From contig NZ_JAODNM010000052.1 in the NCBI RefSeq assembly GCF_025464955.1, positions 28,989 to 92,988 on the forward strand: DNA of 64,000 nucleotides. Direction: 5' to 3'. Source of the DNA: Amycolatopsis sp. (GTDB taxonomy: Bacteria; Actinomycetota; Actinomycetes; Mycobacteriales; Pseudonocardiaceae). Shown here piece after piece: positions 16,128-24,297 of the stretch. Each line of letters starts with the position of its first letter. Within the stretch, counting starts at the first letter, position 1. The notes under the pieces were generated by a model that did no database searches, was not told where the DNA came from, and saw only the letters and a program-made list of their open reading frames with translations. A program made the translations under genes and the position numbers.

Positions 16128-17672
16128 TCAGCTCGCGCGGGATCCGCTGAGTTCGTAGGCATCGGCCAGTTCGGCGGCGTGGGCGGCGAGCAGGTCGAGC
16201 ACCGTGGCGATGTCGTGCAAGGTGGTACGCGGGTTCAGCAGGGTGAACTTGAGGTAGTGGTGTCCGTCCACTTTGGTGCCGGCCACCATGGCCTCGCCCG
16301 AGGCGAACAGCGCAGACCTGGCGTGCAGGTTCGCCCGGTCGCACAGCTCGGGGCTGGCGCCTTCCCACGGGATGTAGCGGAACACCAGGGTGCTGAGCTC
16401 CGGTTCGGTGACGACCTCGAAGCGGCTGTCGCTCTGCAGCATCAGCCAGGCGTCGTAGGCGCGGTCGATGACTTCGTCGAACAGCTCGCCGACCGCGTCC
16501 GCGCCCATGATCCGCAGTGTCAGCCACAGCTTGAGCGCGTCGAACCGGCGGGTCGTCTGGATGCTCTTGTCGACCTGGTTCGGCGCACCGGTTTTCGCCG
16601 AGTGCTTCGGGTTGAGGTAGTCCGCGTGGTAAGTGACGTAGCCGAGCGTCGTGCCGTCGGCGACGAGCAGGGCGCTGGAGCTGACCGGCTGGAAGAACGA
16701 CTTGTGGAAGTCGACGGTCACCGAGTTCGCGTACTCGATGCCGTCGAGCTTGTGGCGGCGGCGCGAGACCAGCAGTCCGCAGCCGTACGCCGCGTCGACG
16801 TGCATCCACACGCCGTACCGCTCGCACAGGTTCGCGATTTCGGGCAGCGGGTCGATGCTGCCGAAGTCGGTGGTTCCGGCGGTGGCCACGACGGCCATCG
16901 GGATCAGGCCGTCGGCCAGGCAGTGCGCCAATTCCTGCTGCAGCGCGAGCGGCTGCATCCGGCGTTCGGCATCCGATGCCACCGCGATGACGGCGCCGTC
17001 GCCCAGCCCGAGCATCCGAGCCGCCTTGATGACGCTGAAGTGGCTGTTCTCCGAGGCGAAGATCCGCAGTTTCGGCAGGATCGCGATGTCCGGCTCGGTC
17101 TCACCGGGCTGCAGGCGTACCCGGCGCAAGGTGTCCTCGCGGGCCACCAGCATCGCCTGCAGGTTGGACTGCGTGCCGCCGCTGGTGAACACGCCGTCGG
17201 CGTCCGAGCCGAACCCGATGCGGTCGGTCGTCCAGTCGATGAGGCGCCGCTCGATCAGCGTCCCGCCGACGCTCTGGTCCCAGGTGTCGAGCGAGGAGTT
17301 GATCGAGGAAAGGACGGTCTCGCCCAGCAGGGCGGGGATGACGATCGGGCAGTTCAGGTGGGCGAGATAGCGCGGGTGGTGGAAGTACACGGCGTCACGC
17401 AGGTAGATGCGCTCCAGCTCGTCCAGTGCCGCGGCCGAGTCGCTCAGCGGCCGCTCGAGGTCGATGCCGCGGATCTCGGGCTCCAGCGCGGCCACGCTGA
17501 TCCCGGTGGCCGGCCGGTCGACCTTGGCGATTTTGGCGGCCACCCGCTCGGCACCTTCGGCCACGGTGCGGCGATAGTCCTCCGCGGTGACCTCACTGAG
17601 CAGATACCGCCTCGGGTCACCGGGCAGCGCTGACTGGCTCAGTTCTTGGGCTCCTTGCTCAAGGAAAGTCAT
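16128..17672 (-). CDS. PLP-dependent lysine decarboxylase (DesA-like)
   Basis: This is a 514-residue group II (aromatic-amino-acid-decarboxylase-fold) PLP enzyme. The cofactor Lys is in [10 protein letters not shown] and the ring-stacking/Asp region is [10 protein letters not shown]. It closely follows DesA of Streptomyces along its length ([52 protein letters not shown]), so lysine to cadaverine is the likely reaction. I chose ATG 17672 (GGAGG upstream); an open frame to 17894 adds basic, non-family sequence. It is the first gene of the operon. No obvious iron-box palindrome (TTAGG-type arms) is visible upstream, unlike the iron-repressed desA promoters of Streptomyces. Confidence 0.92.
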   Translation of the reverse strand: MTFLEQGAQELSQSALPGDPRRYLLSEVTAEDYRRTVAEGAERVAAKIAKVDRPATGISVAALEPEIRGIDLERPLSDSAAALDELERIYLRDAVYFHHPRYLAHLNCPIVIPALLGETVLSSINSSLDTWDQSVGGTLIERRLIDWTTDRIGFGSDADGVFTSGGTQSNLQAMLVAREDTLRRVRLQPGETEPDIAILPKLRIFASENSHFSVIKAARMLGLGDGAVIAVASDAERRMQPLALQQELAHCLADGLIPMAVVATAGTTDFGSIDPLPEIANLCERYGVWMHVDAAYGCGLLVSRRRHKLDGIEYANSVTVDFHKSFFQPVSSSALLVADGTTLGYVTYHADYLNPKHSAKTGAPNQVDKSIQTTRRFDALKLWLTLRIMGADAVGELFDEVIDRAYDAWLMLQSDSRFEVVTEPELSTLVFRYIPWEGASPELCDRANLHARSALFASGEAMVAGTKVDGHHYLKFTLLNPRTTLHDIATVLDLLAAHAAELADAYELSGSRAS

Positions 17673-17829
17673 AGCCTTGTCGTCCTCCGAACAGGGTCGA
17701 CCGCGCCACCGAAACGAATCGGGAAGCGGAAATGGACAATGCGTTAACCGGAAACAGAAGATTCTCTCGGCCGCCCCGAGGCTTTTCCCTTGCGGGGCCT
17801 TTCGGTGCCGGTCTCGTTTGTTGCTAAGA

Positions 17830-17860
17830 CCACTAGACACCCGTCTTGAACCCCGGTCAA
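17830..17860 (-). promoter_or_regulatory. Candidate promoter of the hydroxamate/cinnamate operon
   Basis: In the 600-base gap upstream of the decarboxylase, the minus strand reads TTGACC, a 19-base spacer and TAGTGG. A second TTGACG lies ten bases further upstream. The spacer is long for a constitutive promoter, so it may need an activator such as the LuxR protein. The rest of the gap (17895-18200) is comparatively AT-rich around 17990-18060 and shows no gene. Confidence 0.3.
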
Positions 17861-18202
17861 CCATCGTCAACACTGATTCCGGCGGGCGTTCCACGGCGAA
17901 ATACGGAGGCCGACACGGAGGACTACGGAGACGCGATCGGGGTTACGGAGGTGACAGTGGGTCACTGACACAGTCACTTAAAGTCATAGAAACGGACGTA
18001 CCTGTTGCTTTGTTTGTTGTTTTACCCGTTTACTGAAAGGTAATATGGGTGCTATGTCGGTTTGTGCCAACGTGCCCGTAGTGAGGGTGCCGAACCGCCG
18101 ACGAGACTTTCAGTGCTCCGGCGTCACTCGTGGAATTGCGGGAAAATCCGCTTGAATTCCGGGTGGAGGTGAATCGCATTCGGGCGCGCTGCGGCTTTCG
18201 AG

Positions 18203-18253
18203 CCCTCGGGGCCACCCTTGTGGCTTCTAACGCCACAAGGGTGGCCCCGAGGG
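18203..18253. terminator. Strong hairpin (22-bp arms) after the LuxR regulator
   Basis: The arms (18203-18224 and 18232-18253) are perfect complements of the type CCCTCGGGGCCAC...GTGGC, with a 7-base loop. It begins 31 bases past the regulator stop codon on the minus strand. There is no T-run. Related hairpins end genes at 33954-34027 and 47301-47357. Confidence 0.75.
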
Positions 18254-18283
18254 AACGCCACGACGCCACCAAAGCCCCGCGGA

Positions 18284-21109
18284 TCAGGGGTTCGCGACGC
18301 CGCCGGTTTCGAAGAGGCGCGCGAGTTCACGGCGGGAGCGGACGCCGAGTTTGCGGTACGCGGCGGCAAGGTGGCTTTCGACAGTGCGTGTCCCGACGTG
18401 CAGGGACTCTGCGGCTTCCCGATTGCTCGCGCCAGCCGCGACGGCTTCCACCACCCGGCGTTCTGCGGCCGTCAGTACTTCGGCCGAGCCGGCGGCACTG
18501 ATCCGGTCCAGCTCTGCCCGCGCCGCGTCGCGCCAGACGGTCAGGCCACCACTGGCGAAGATCGCCGCGGCACGTTCGATGTCGTCCCTGGTGGACCGCC
18601 GGGACCGCCGTTTCAGGTTCACCCGCGCCAGCGCGAGCAGACTGCGGCCCAGTTCGGGGCGCAGCTGACTGAACTCGTGCTCGTCGACGGCCGAAGACAG
18701 TAGTTCGGCGGCGCGGTCCAGGTCGCCGGCTTCGGCCGCGCACAGGCCGAGGATCCGCTGCCCGGTGCCACGCAAAGTGCAGCGCTTGCCCCGTTTTCCG
18801 GCGGCGACCAACTGTTCGCCGATGGCGATGGCTTCCTCGAGCCTGCCCGCGTAGACCAGTTGCTCGCCCAGGTCGGTGTCCATCCGGTACCGCGCGCCGG
18901 TGTCGCGGCTGCCGAACGACTCGGCAGCGTCCCGTGCGCGGGAAAGCAGTTCGACAGCGCGGCCGTGCTCACCGCGTTGCGCGGCCACCAACCCGAGCAT
19001 GTGGTCGGCGGCCATCCGCCTGGTCCGGTGGGTGGTCGTCGCCCACCCGAGTTTCTCGACCAGGTTCATGACGTCGTCACAACGCCCGGTCGCGAGGAAC
19101 AGCCGCGCCTTCAGCTGCGCGCGGTGGGTGGGTTCGCAAAACCGCCAGTCCATCGACTCGTCGCTCTCGGCGAGCGCCATCATCGCGGACTCGGCGTCGC
19201 CGCCGAGCAGCTGTACCTCGCCCAGCAGCATGCTGAGCAACGAGATGGCGAGGTCGTCGGCGACGGTGCGGGCCTGGTCCAGCCCGGCCGCCAGGATGGC
19301 CGTCGCGTCGGCCAGCTCGTCGGTGATGACCAGCCCCTGCGCCCAATGGACGCCGACTGTGGCCGGTGCTCCCGCCTTGCCGGGCGCGGACTCCAGTGCT
19401 GTGGCTCGCGCCAGCAGGTCAGCGTCGAGCCCGTCCCCGGAATCGACTTTGACGTCCATCAGCTGGAGGTATGCCTGGTGCGTGCAGTACCCCTCCGGGT
19501 CGACCTGCTCGGCGTAGCGGACGGCCAGATGGGCGTGCTCTTCGCGGCGAGTGAAGTCGCCGTAGAACCGGCCGGCGGACTGGGTGTGCAGCAGCGCGAG
19601 CCGGCGCGGGTCCCGCTCGTCCGGCCGCTGCGCGCTGGCCAGCACCTGTGAAGCCACGTCCGGGCCGGACAGTAGATAGACCAGACCGGCCAGGATCGGC
19701 AGTGCGACCTCCAGCAGCGGGGTTTCCAGCGTCGCGAGGTCGACCGGTCTCAGCAGCTCCGCGGCCCGTTCGAAGTTCGCGACGTCCCGCTGCAGCCGCG
19801 CGGCGACGATCCGGCGGCGGTCGATCGCACCGTCCTCGGGACGGGTGAACCGCAGTGCCTGTTCGGCCAGCACCACAGCGTGCGCGGCGGCACCCCGGTT
19901 GCGTGCGTGCTCCACGGCCTCGTCGAACGCCGCCGCGACCTCGTGCCGCACCGAGCCGGGGTCGGCTTCGTCGACGGTCAGCGCCATGTGGTGCGCCTTG
20001 GCTTCCGGCGAGTCGGCGACTTCGACGAGCCGCCGGTGCAGTTCGAGCTGGCGGCCGGGTGGGAGCGACTTCATGGCCGCGGCCGAGAGCAGCGGATGGC
20101 CGGCGACTAGCTTGCCGTCGACCTCGTTGACCACGCCGTCGGCGACGGCCAGATCCAGTGTCCGCACCGGGTCGTCGACCATGTCCGCCAACGCCTTCGC
20201 CGCGACTTGGATCGTCGGGCTGCCGAGCGCGGACACCACGCACAGCGCGTCGATCACCTCGGTCCCCAGCGCGCTGACCCGTTCGAACATCATCACCTGG
20301 AGGGTGTCCGGGATCGGCATCGGATCGCCGTGCTGGTGGTGCCCGCGCACCCAGGTACCGGCCAGTTCCAAGGCCCAGAACGGATTGCCGAGCGTCGCCG
20401 CGCAGATGAGCTCGCTGTCCCCGCGGCTGACCGGCAGGCCGATCCTGGCCTTGACCAAGGTGCGGACTTCCGCGGGTGTCAGCGGCGGCAGCGGAAAGTG
20501 CTGTCGTAACAAGAAGATGTCGAGCAGGGCGAGTGGCATCTCGGGCGTTTCGGTGCCGGTGTCGAACGGGCCGCCGGTCCGCATCGACATCAGCAGCCGG
20601 ACGGGAAGGTCGGACAGTCGCCGCAGCGCGAAAGCAAGCGTTTCCTGGGATGCCGCGTCGGCCCAGCGCAGGTCGTCGATGGCTACCAGCACACTCGACC
20701 GTTCCGCGCACCAAATCAGGACGCTCTGCACGGCCATCGCGATGAGCCGGACCGACGGCGGACGCCTCGTCGGGGAGGCTCGCAGCAATGCGACTTCCAG
20801 TGCTTCGCGTTGCGGCTCCGGCAAATCGGGGAGAACCTCGTCGATGACGTCGGCGAGCAGATCTCCCAGTACTACATAGGGCATGGACGATTCGGCCTCC
20901 ACCGCGGCAGCCGCCAGCACGCGGATTCCCGATGAGCGGGCCAGTTTCACTCCCTCAGCCCACAGCGTCGACTTGCCGATACCGGCTTCGCCGGTGAGCA
21001 ACACCGCGTCGGACGAACCTCCTCGCACAGTGGCCGCCCAGTGAACCCGAGCGCGTACTTCTTCCCGATCACGCGAAGCCGAGACCTGTCCCAGGTCAGT
21101 CGGTTTCAT
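18284..21109 (-). CDS. Large LuxR-family ATPase transcriptional regulator (LAL type)
   Basis: The 941-residue protein has an N-terminal AAA-type ATPase (Walker A LLTGEAGIGKST, about 36-47; Walker B VLVAIDDLRWAD, about 140-151). A long helical repeat region (about 380-850) probably forms TPR-like units. The C-terminal LuxR helix-turn-helix reads LTAAERRVVEAVAAGASNREAAESLHVGTRTVESHL. LAL regulators are typically pathway-specific activators of secondary-metabolite clusters. ATG 21109 is preceded by GGGGAGG at seven bases; the GTG six bases earlier has no spacing to that site. It is transcribed toward the hydroxamate/cinnamate operon, with a hairpin and about 500 bases between, so it is the natural candidate activator. 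Confidence 0.92.
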   Translation of the reverse strand: MKPTDLGQVSASRDREEVRARVHWAATVRGGSSDAVLLTGEAGIGKSTLWAEGVKLARSSGIRVLAAAAVEAESSMPYVVLGDLLADVIDEVLPDLPEPQREALEVALLRASPTRRPPSVRLIAMAVQSVLIWCAERSSVLVAIDDLRWADAASQETLAFALRRLSDLPVRLLMSMRTGGPFDTGTETPEMPLALLDIFLLRQHFPLPPLTPAEVRTLVKARIGLPVSRGDSELICAATLGNPFWALELAGTWVRGHHQHGDPMPIPDTLQVMMFERVSALGTEVIDALCVVSALGSPTIQVAAKALADMVDDPVRTLDLAVADGVVNEVDGKLVAGHPLLSAAAMKSLPPGRQLELHRRLVEVADSPEAKAHHMALTVDEADPGSVRHEVAAAFDEAVEHARNRGAAAHAVVLAEQALRFTRPEDGAIDRRRIVAARLQRDVANFERAAELLRPVDLATLETPLLEVALPILAGLVYLLSGPDVASQVLASAQRPDERDPRRLALLHTQSAGRFYGDFTRREEHAHLAVRYAEQVDPEGYCTHQAYLQLMDVKVDSGDGLDADLLARATALESAPGKAGAPATVGVHWAQGLVITDELADATAILAAGLDQARTVADDLAISLLSMLLGEVQLLGGDAESAMMALAESDESMDWRFCEPTHRAQLKARLFLATGRCDDVMNLVEKLGWATTTHRTRRMAADHMLGLVAAQRGEHGRAVELLSRARDAAESFGSRDTGARYRMDTDLGEQLVYAGRLEEAIAIGEQLVAAGKRGKRCTLRGTGQRILGLCAAEAGDLDRAAELLSSAVDEHEFSQLRPELGRSLLALARVNLKRRSRRSTRDDIERAAAIFASGGLTVWRDAARAELDRISAAGSAEVLTAAERRVVEAVAAGASNREAAESLHVGTRTVESHLAAAYRKLGVRSRRELARLFETGGVANP

Positions 21110-21286
21110 GCGCACCCCTCCCCGAGCCGGTGGATTGATCCTACGACCGAACGATCGGTGCGCGACCCCGCTGTTGTCGTCAATGGGCCAAAAAATTGCC
21201 CCTTAATACCTTCCTGCCACTTTCAGGTGAACGGTCGCGGAGAACCATTCGTGTAGTCGTCTGCCGATGGCCAGCAACGACGGGAA

Positions 21287-21323
21287 GGCCCCCTCGGCGA
21301 CGTCTCGTGCCGCCGAGGGGGCC
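21287..21323. terminator. Hairpin after the small membrane protein gene
   Basis: Arms GGCCCCCTCGGCG (21287-21299) and CGCCGAGGGGGCC (21311-21323) are perfect complements around an 11-base loop. It lies 20 bases past the stop of the gene at 21343 (minus strand) and before the LuxR regulator's start region. Confidence 0.65.
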
Positions 21324-21342
21324 TCCCGATTGGTGAATTCAC

Positions 21343-21789
21343 TCAGTGTTCAGCGGGGGCTTTTCCCGGTGTGGCACTGGTTCTGCGTACGACGGTGGCC
21401 AAGATCAGGGCGATGGAACCCGCCGCGAGAAGCCCGAGCGTCACTACGTTGAGCAGTTTGTCGACGGTGTCGTACATGTCGAGATGCTGGAAGTGATAGG
21501 TCATGTGTAGAACGTTGAAGGTCAGCCAGCCGAACCCGGCCGTGCGGACGAGGACGTCGTTGTGCACGTAGCGCAACGCGATCAGGCTCAACACGGTCAG
21601 CGCCAGGAACATGGCGCCCGCGTCCTTGGCGAGGTGCTCGTTGTACGGGCCGAGCGGGGGCAGCCAACTGCGGCCGAACCCGGGAAAGTGTTCGTACCAC
21701 GGCTGCGGCGCGAAGTATGCCCAGAAGCCCGTGTAGGCGCCCGCGAGGGCGAGGCCGGTTAGTAGTAAGCGGCGGAGTGTGGCATTCAT
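21343..21789 (-). CDS. Small integral membrane protein of unknown function
   Basis: From ATG 21789 the product is 148 residues with four predicted membrane helices: LLLTGLALAGAYTGFWAYF, DAGAMFLALTVLSLIALRYV, FGWLTFNVLHMTYHF and LLNVVTLGLLAAGSIALILATVV. Between helices 1 and 2 it has an external-type loop PQPWYEHFPGFGRSWLPPLGPYNEHL. Such four-helix proteins of unknown role are common in actinomycetes. I do not recognise a named family. The ribosome site is weak. The gene stands alone between a terminator hairpin and the repeat-rich stretch 21904-22328. Confidence 0.75.
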   Translation of the reverse strand: MNATLRRLLLTGLALAGAYTGFWAYFAPQPWYEHFPGFGRSWLPPLGPYNEHLAKDAGAMFLALTVLSLIALRYVHNDVLVRTAGFGWLTFNVLHMTYHFQHLDMYDTVDKLLNVVTLGLLAAGSIALILATVVRRTSATPGKAPAEH

Positions 21790-21903
21790 ACCCGTCAGAC
21801 GAGGCAGCGTCCGCCGATGTGACAACCCCGGAGCGTGACATTTCGGCGGGCCTTTTCGACCGGCAGCCGTCAAGAAATCAGAAATACGAAAGGACTCAAC
21901 CAC

Positions 21904-21968
21904 CGCAACTCGCCGTCGAGTTGCGATCGTGGGTTACACCAACCACCGCAACTCGCCGTCGAGTTGCG
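21904..21968. repeat. Two perfect copies of the CGCAACTCG palindrome
   Basis: Copies occupy 21904-21925 and 21947-21968, each with 9-bp arms CGCAACTCG / CGAGTTGCG around CCGT, in direct order 43 bases apart. They lie upstream of the membrane protein gene and next to copy B of the long dispersed repeat. Confidence 0.85.
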
Positions 21969-22006
21969 GGCTGAAGGTCGGTCGGGGTGGCTGGGTGGTG
22001 TCGGTG

Positions 22007-22328
22007 TGGCTGGTGGGGTTCTTGAGGTCAGCGGGTGTGGTCGGCTGGTGGTGACTGTGGGACTCGTCGGCTTGAACGTGGGACTCGCCGGGCCGGAGTG
22101 TGGGACTCGCCGACGTGCTGTGCGAGTCCCACGTTCAGCGAGGGCGAGCCCCACAGTCAGACCGGCGAGTCCCACACCCAGCTCCGGACACCGGCTTCCG
22201 CCGTACACCGACACGACTCGGCCGGCCTTCGCGCCCGCCAGGGACTCCCCGTCCGCCCCAGTCCTTGCTGCGGTAAAACGCAGCCAGTGCACATTAACCA
22301 GCACCCACACATACGACCGAAGAGCCAC
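22007..22328. repeat. Long dispersed intergenic repeat, copy B
   Basis: It matches 8997-9240 over its length and carries about 80 extra bases in two insertions, one of them an extra CGAGTCCCAC unit. It ends in the same CTTGCTGCGGTAAAACGCAG, GCACCCACACATACGAC and AGAGCCAC blocks. It fills the gap before the lipocalin-like gene. The absence of any conserved frame argues for a noncoding element. Confidence 0.8.
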
Positions 22329-22358
22329 AAAAGTGCCAGTCCTGGGCGGGAGGCCGCG

Positions 22359-22733
22359 CTAGCTCGCGCGGTGCCAGGTGAGGGTGACGATCGTGCCCGG
22401 GGTGTGTGCGTGTTCTGCGGCCAGGACGAGGTGTCCGTTCTCCTCGAACCGGGCGTCGCGGGTCTGTGTGGACCCCGTCGGATACCCGGGCGTCCCGGCT
22501 TCGACGTCGTGCAGCACCTGGGTGCCGATGATCCGGACGCGTCCGGCGTAGGCGACCATGGCCCGCCCTTCGACGGGCTCGATCGTGGCGGACACGAACC
22601 CGCCGGCGGTGTAGAACAGCAGTCCGCGCGGGTCGGGCCCGTAGGGCCGGGCCACCGTGCCGTCGGGCGCGGCGGCGGTCACCTCGTGGAGGCGCCATAC
22701 GCCGACCAAGTCGTCCAGTTTGATCACAGTCAC
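22359..22733 (-). CDS. Lipocalin-like domain protein
   Basis: The 124-residue protein fits the small lipocalin-like (Lipocalin_5) domain: LVGVWRLHEVTAAAPDGTV at the start, GLLFYTAGGFVSATI in the middle, then a YAGRVRIIGTQVLHDVE strand pair. It has no signal peptide. Members are often encoded alone and are presumed to bind or transform small hydrophobic molecules. The start is GTG 22733 with an AAGGAC site. It is transcribed in the same direction as the D,D-carboxypeptidase upstream (22768), only 34 bases away, so the two may be co-transcribed. Confidence 0.82.
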   Translation of the reverse strand: MTVIKLDDLVGVWRLHEVTAAAPDGTVARPYGPDPRGLLFYTAGGFVSATIEPVEGRAMVAYAGRVRIIGTQVLHDVEAGTPGYPTGSTQTRDARFEENGHLVLAAEHAHTPGTIVTLTWHRAS

Positions 22734-22767
22734 CCGTCCTTCTTACCGGACCGGGGCGAAAGCGACT

Positions 22768-23337
22768 TCACCAGTCAGGAACGCCGACCGGACGGCGGAC
22801 GCCAGGGTGGGGCAGCCGCTCGGGCGCCTCACCCTCGCAGTCGGGGCGGAACTCGAAATGCCACCACTCGTTGTCGTACCTGCGATAGAGGTCGTGCCGG
22901 TCGCCGTGCACCTCGAGCCACCGCGCGCCTTCTGTCGGTCGAACGTCCATAGCGATACCCCTTACGTGGGTGGATTCCTCGGCCGGCAGGACATGAGTCC
23001 GGGCGGCGTCGACCGAACCGGTCCGGCGGACTTCGTCGGCGAACATCCGGTGCTGCTCGGCGGCGTCCCGGTGCCCCGACGTGAGCCCGATCAACTGGCC
23101 GTCCCGCCAGAACGCCTCGGCGCGCGCTTCGGTGAACGCGATCCGGGCCGCCCGGTCGAGCCCGCTGAGGTTCTCGGCCGGGAACCGCAGACCCAACGCC
23201 CACTGGCAGGCGAAAAAGCGGGCGCGGCCGGGTTCGTGCAGGAAGGCGATCGGCAGCAGCACTACGGCGAGCACCCGGGTGAGAAGTTCGAAGACGTGGT
23301 CGCGCGGCCGGTCCGTCGAGACAGCGAGTTCGTTCAT
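22768..23337 (-). CDS. M15 (VanY-type) D-alanyl-D-alanine carboxypeptidase
   Basis: The 189-residue product has one N-terminal membrane helix (VFELLTRVLAVVLLPIAFL) and an external M15B peptidase domain. The zinc motif is STHVRGIAMDV (SxHxxGxAxD type) and the second His is in EWWHFEF; the SGHRDAAEQHRMF segment is also typical. It would trim the terminal D-Ala of peptidoglycan stem peptides at the membrane surface. ATG 23337 starts the clear coding sequence. It is divergent from the AfsQ1-like regulator, and two AfsQ1-type sites lie between them, so regulation by that system is likely. Confidence 0.9.
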   Translation of the reverse strand: MNELAVSTDRPRDHVFELLTRVLAVVLLPIAFLHEPGRARFFACQWALGLRFPAENLSGLDRAARIAFTEARAEAFWRDGQLIGLTSGHRDAAEQHRMFADEVRRTGSVDAARTHVLPAEESTHVRGIAMDVRPTEGARWLEVHGDRHDLYRRYDNEWWHFEFRPDCEGEAPERLPHPGVRRPVGVPDW

Positions 23338-23404
23338 GAAGTCCACTGTCGACAGTGCGTGTTCCGGCCGGTGCCCCGCTCGGTCATCGGCGCGCGCTGA
23401 CTGT

Positions 23405-23457
23405 GTAACAGCTCTGTAAGCAGAGCCCCGGTCCGCGGACTGTGACACAACGATGAC
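23405..23457. promoter_or_regulatory. Two candidate AfsQ1-type binding sites
   Basis: The known AfsQ1 site is GTnAC-n6-GTnAC. Here 23405-23420 reads GTAAC-n6-GTAAG and 23442-23457 reads GTGAC-n6-ATGAC, each one base off consensus. They lie between the divergent carboxypeptidase and the AfsQ1-like regulator gene, consistent with autoregulation and control of the carboxypeptidase. Confidence 0.5.
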
Positions 23458-23601
23458 ATTCCGCGGACGGGCCCGGTACGCGCGCGGCGGATGATCGATC
23501 AAGTGCCTTCGGAACCCTTGTCCTCGACCGCCGACCCCGCCGACCCCGCCGACCCCATGGTGAACAGGCGGACCGCGCCCCGCGCTGCGATAGTTGGCGG
23601 C

Positions 23602-24297
23602 ATGGCGCGGGTATTGCTGATCGAAGACGACCAGGCCGTGCGCGACGGCCTGCAGATGGCGTTGACCCGCCAGGGGTACGCGGTGGACGCCGAGGAAACC
23701 GGTGAGCAGGGCTTGGCCCGGCTGGCCGTCGAGCCTGCCGACGTCGTGGTGCTCGACCTCATGCTGCCCGGGATCGACGGCTTCGAGGTCTGCCGCCGGA
23801 TCCGGGCCGGCGGTGACCTGCCCATCATCATGCTCACCGCCCGTAACGACGACATCGACGTCGTCGCCGGGCTCGAAGCGGGCGCGGACGACTACGTGGT
23901 CAAGCCTGTGCGGGCCAGGGTGCTGGAAGCGCGTATTCGTGCCGTGCTGCGCCGCACCGGCGGTGAGTCGCGGACGAGTGCCGGGCAGCAGCCCGGGCCG
24001 GAGCGACACGGTGAGCTGGCCATCGACCGGTCCGGTCTCGCGGTCACGATGGGCGGGAAGCCGATCAGCCTCGCTCCGACCGAGCTGCGGCTGCTCCTCG
24101 AACTGTCCAGCGCGCCCGGCCGCGTGATGAGCCGCCAGCACCTGCTCGAAGCGGTCTGGGAGCACGGCTACCTCGGCGACTCGCGGCTCGTGGACGCGTG
24201 CGTCCAGCGGCTTCGCTCGAAGCTCGGCGACGATTCGGCCGCGCCGGTTTATGTGCAGACGGTGCGAGGGTTCGGCTACCGGTTCGGGCCCTTATGA
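23602..24297 (+). CDS. afsQ1: OmpR-family response regulator, AfsQ1-like
   Basis: The 231-residue protein has a receiver domain with acidic pocket EDD (8-10), phospho-acceptor Asp in VVVLDLMLPG (about 52) and Lys in YVVKPV (about 102). The C-terminal OmpR winged helix includes LAPTELRLLLELSSAPG and the near-diagnostic GDSRLVDACVQRLRSKL block shared with Streptomyces AfsQ1. The cognate kinase overlaps by four bases (ATGA). AfsQ1/Q2 links nitrogen or envelope signals to antibiotic production and development in Streptomyces. Here the neighbours are cell-wall carboxypeptidases and a lipoprotein, which suggests envelope control. The symbol reflects similarity, not tested orthology. Confidence 0.85.
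   Translation: MARVLLIEDDQAVRDGLQMALTRQGYAVDAEETGEQGLARLAVEPADVVVLDLMLPGIDGFEVCRRIRAGGDLPIIMLTARNDDIDVVAGLEAGADDYVVKPVRARVLEARIRAVLRRTGGESRTSAGQQPGPERHGELAIDRSGLAVTMGGKPISLAPTELRLLLELSSAPGRVMSRQHLLEAVWEHGYLGDSRLVDACVQRLRSKLGDDSAAPVYVQTVRGFGYRFGPL

Noticed and set aside
14761..17672. Complete desferrioxamine cluster
   Set aside because: The DesABC-like genes are present, but no IucA/IucC-type synthetase or siderophore receptor is found in the window.
8997..22328. Insertion sequence as explanation for the long dispersed repeat
   Set aside because: No transposase frame, no clean terminal inverted repeats and no target duplication are visible.
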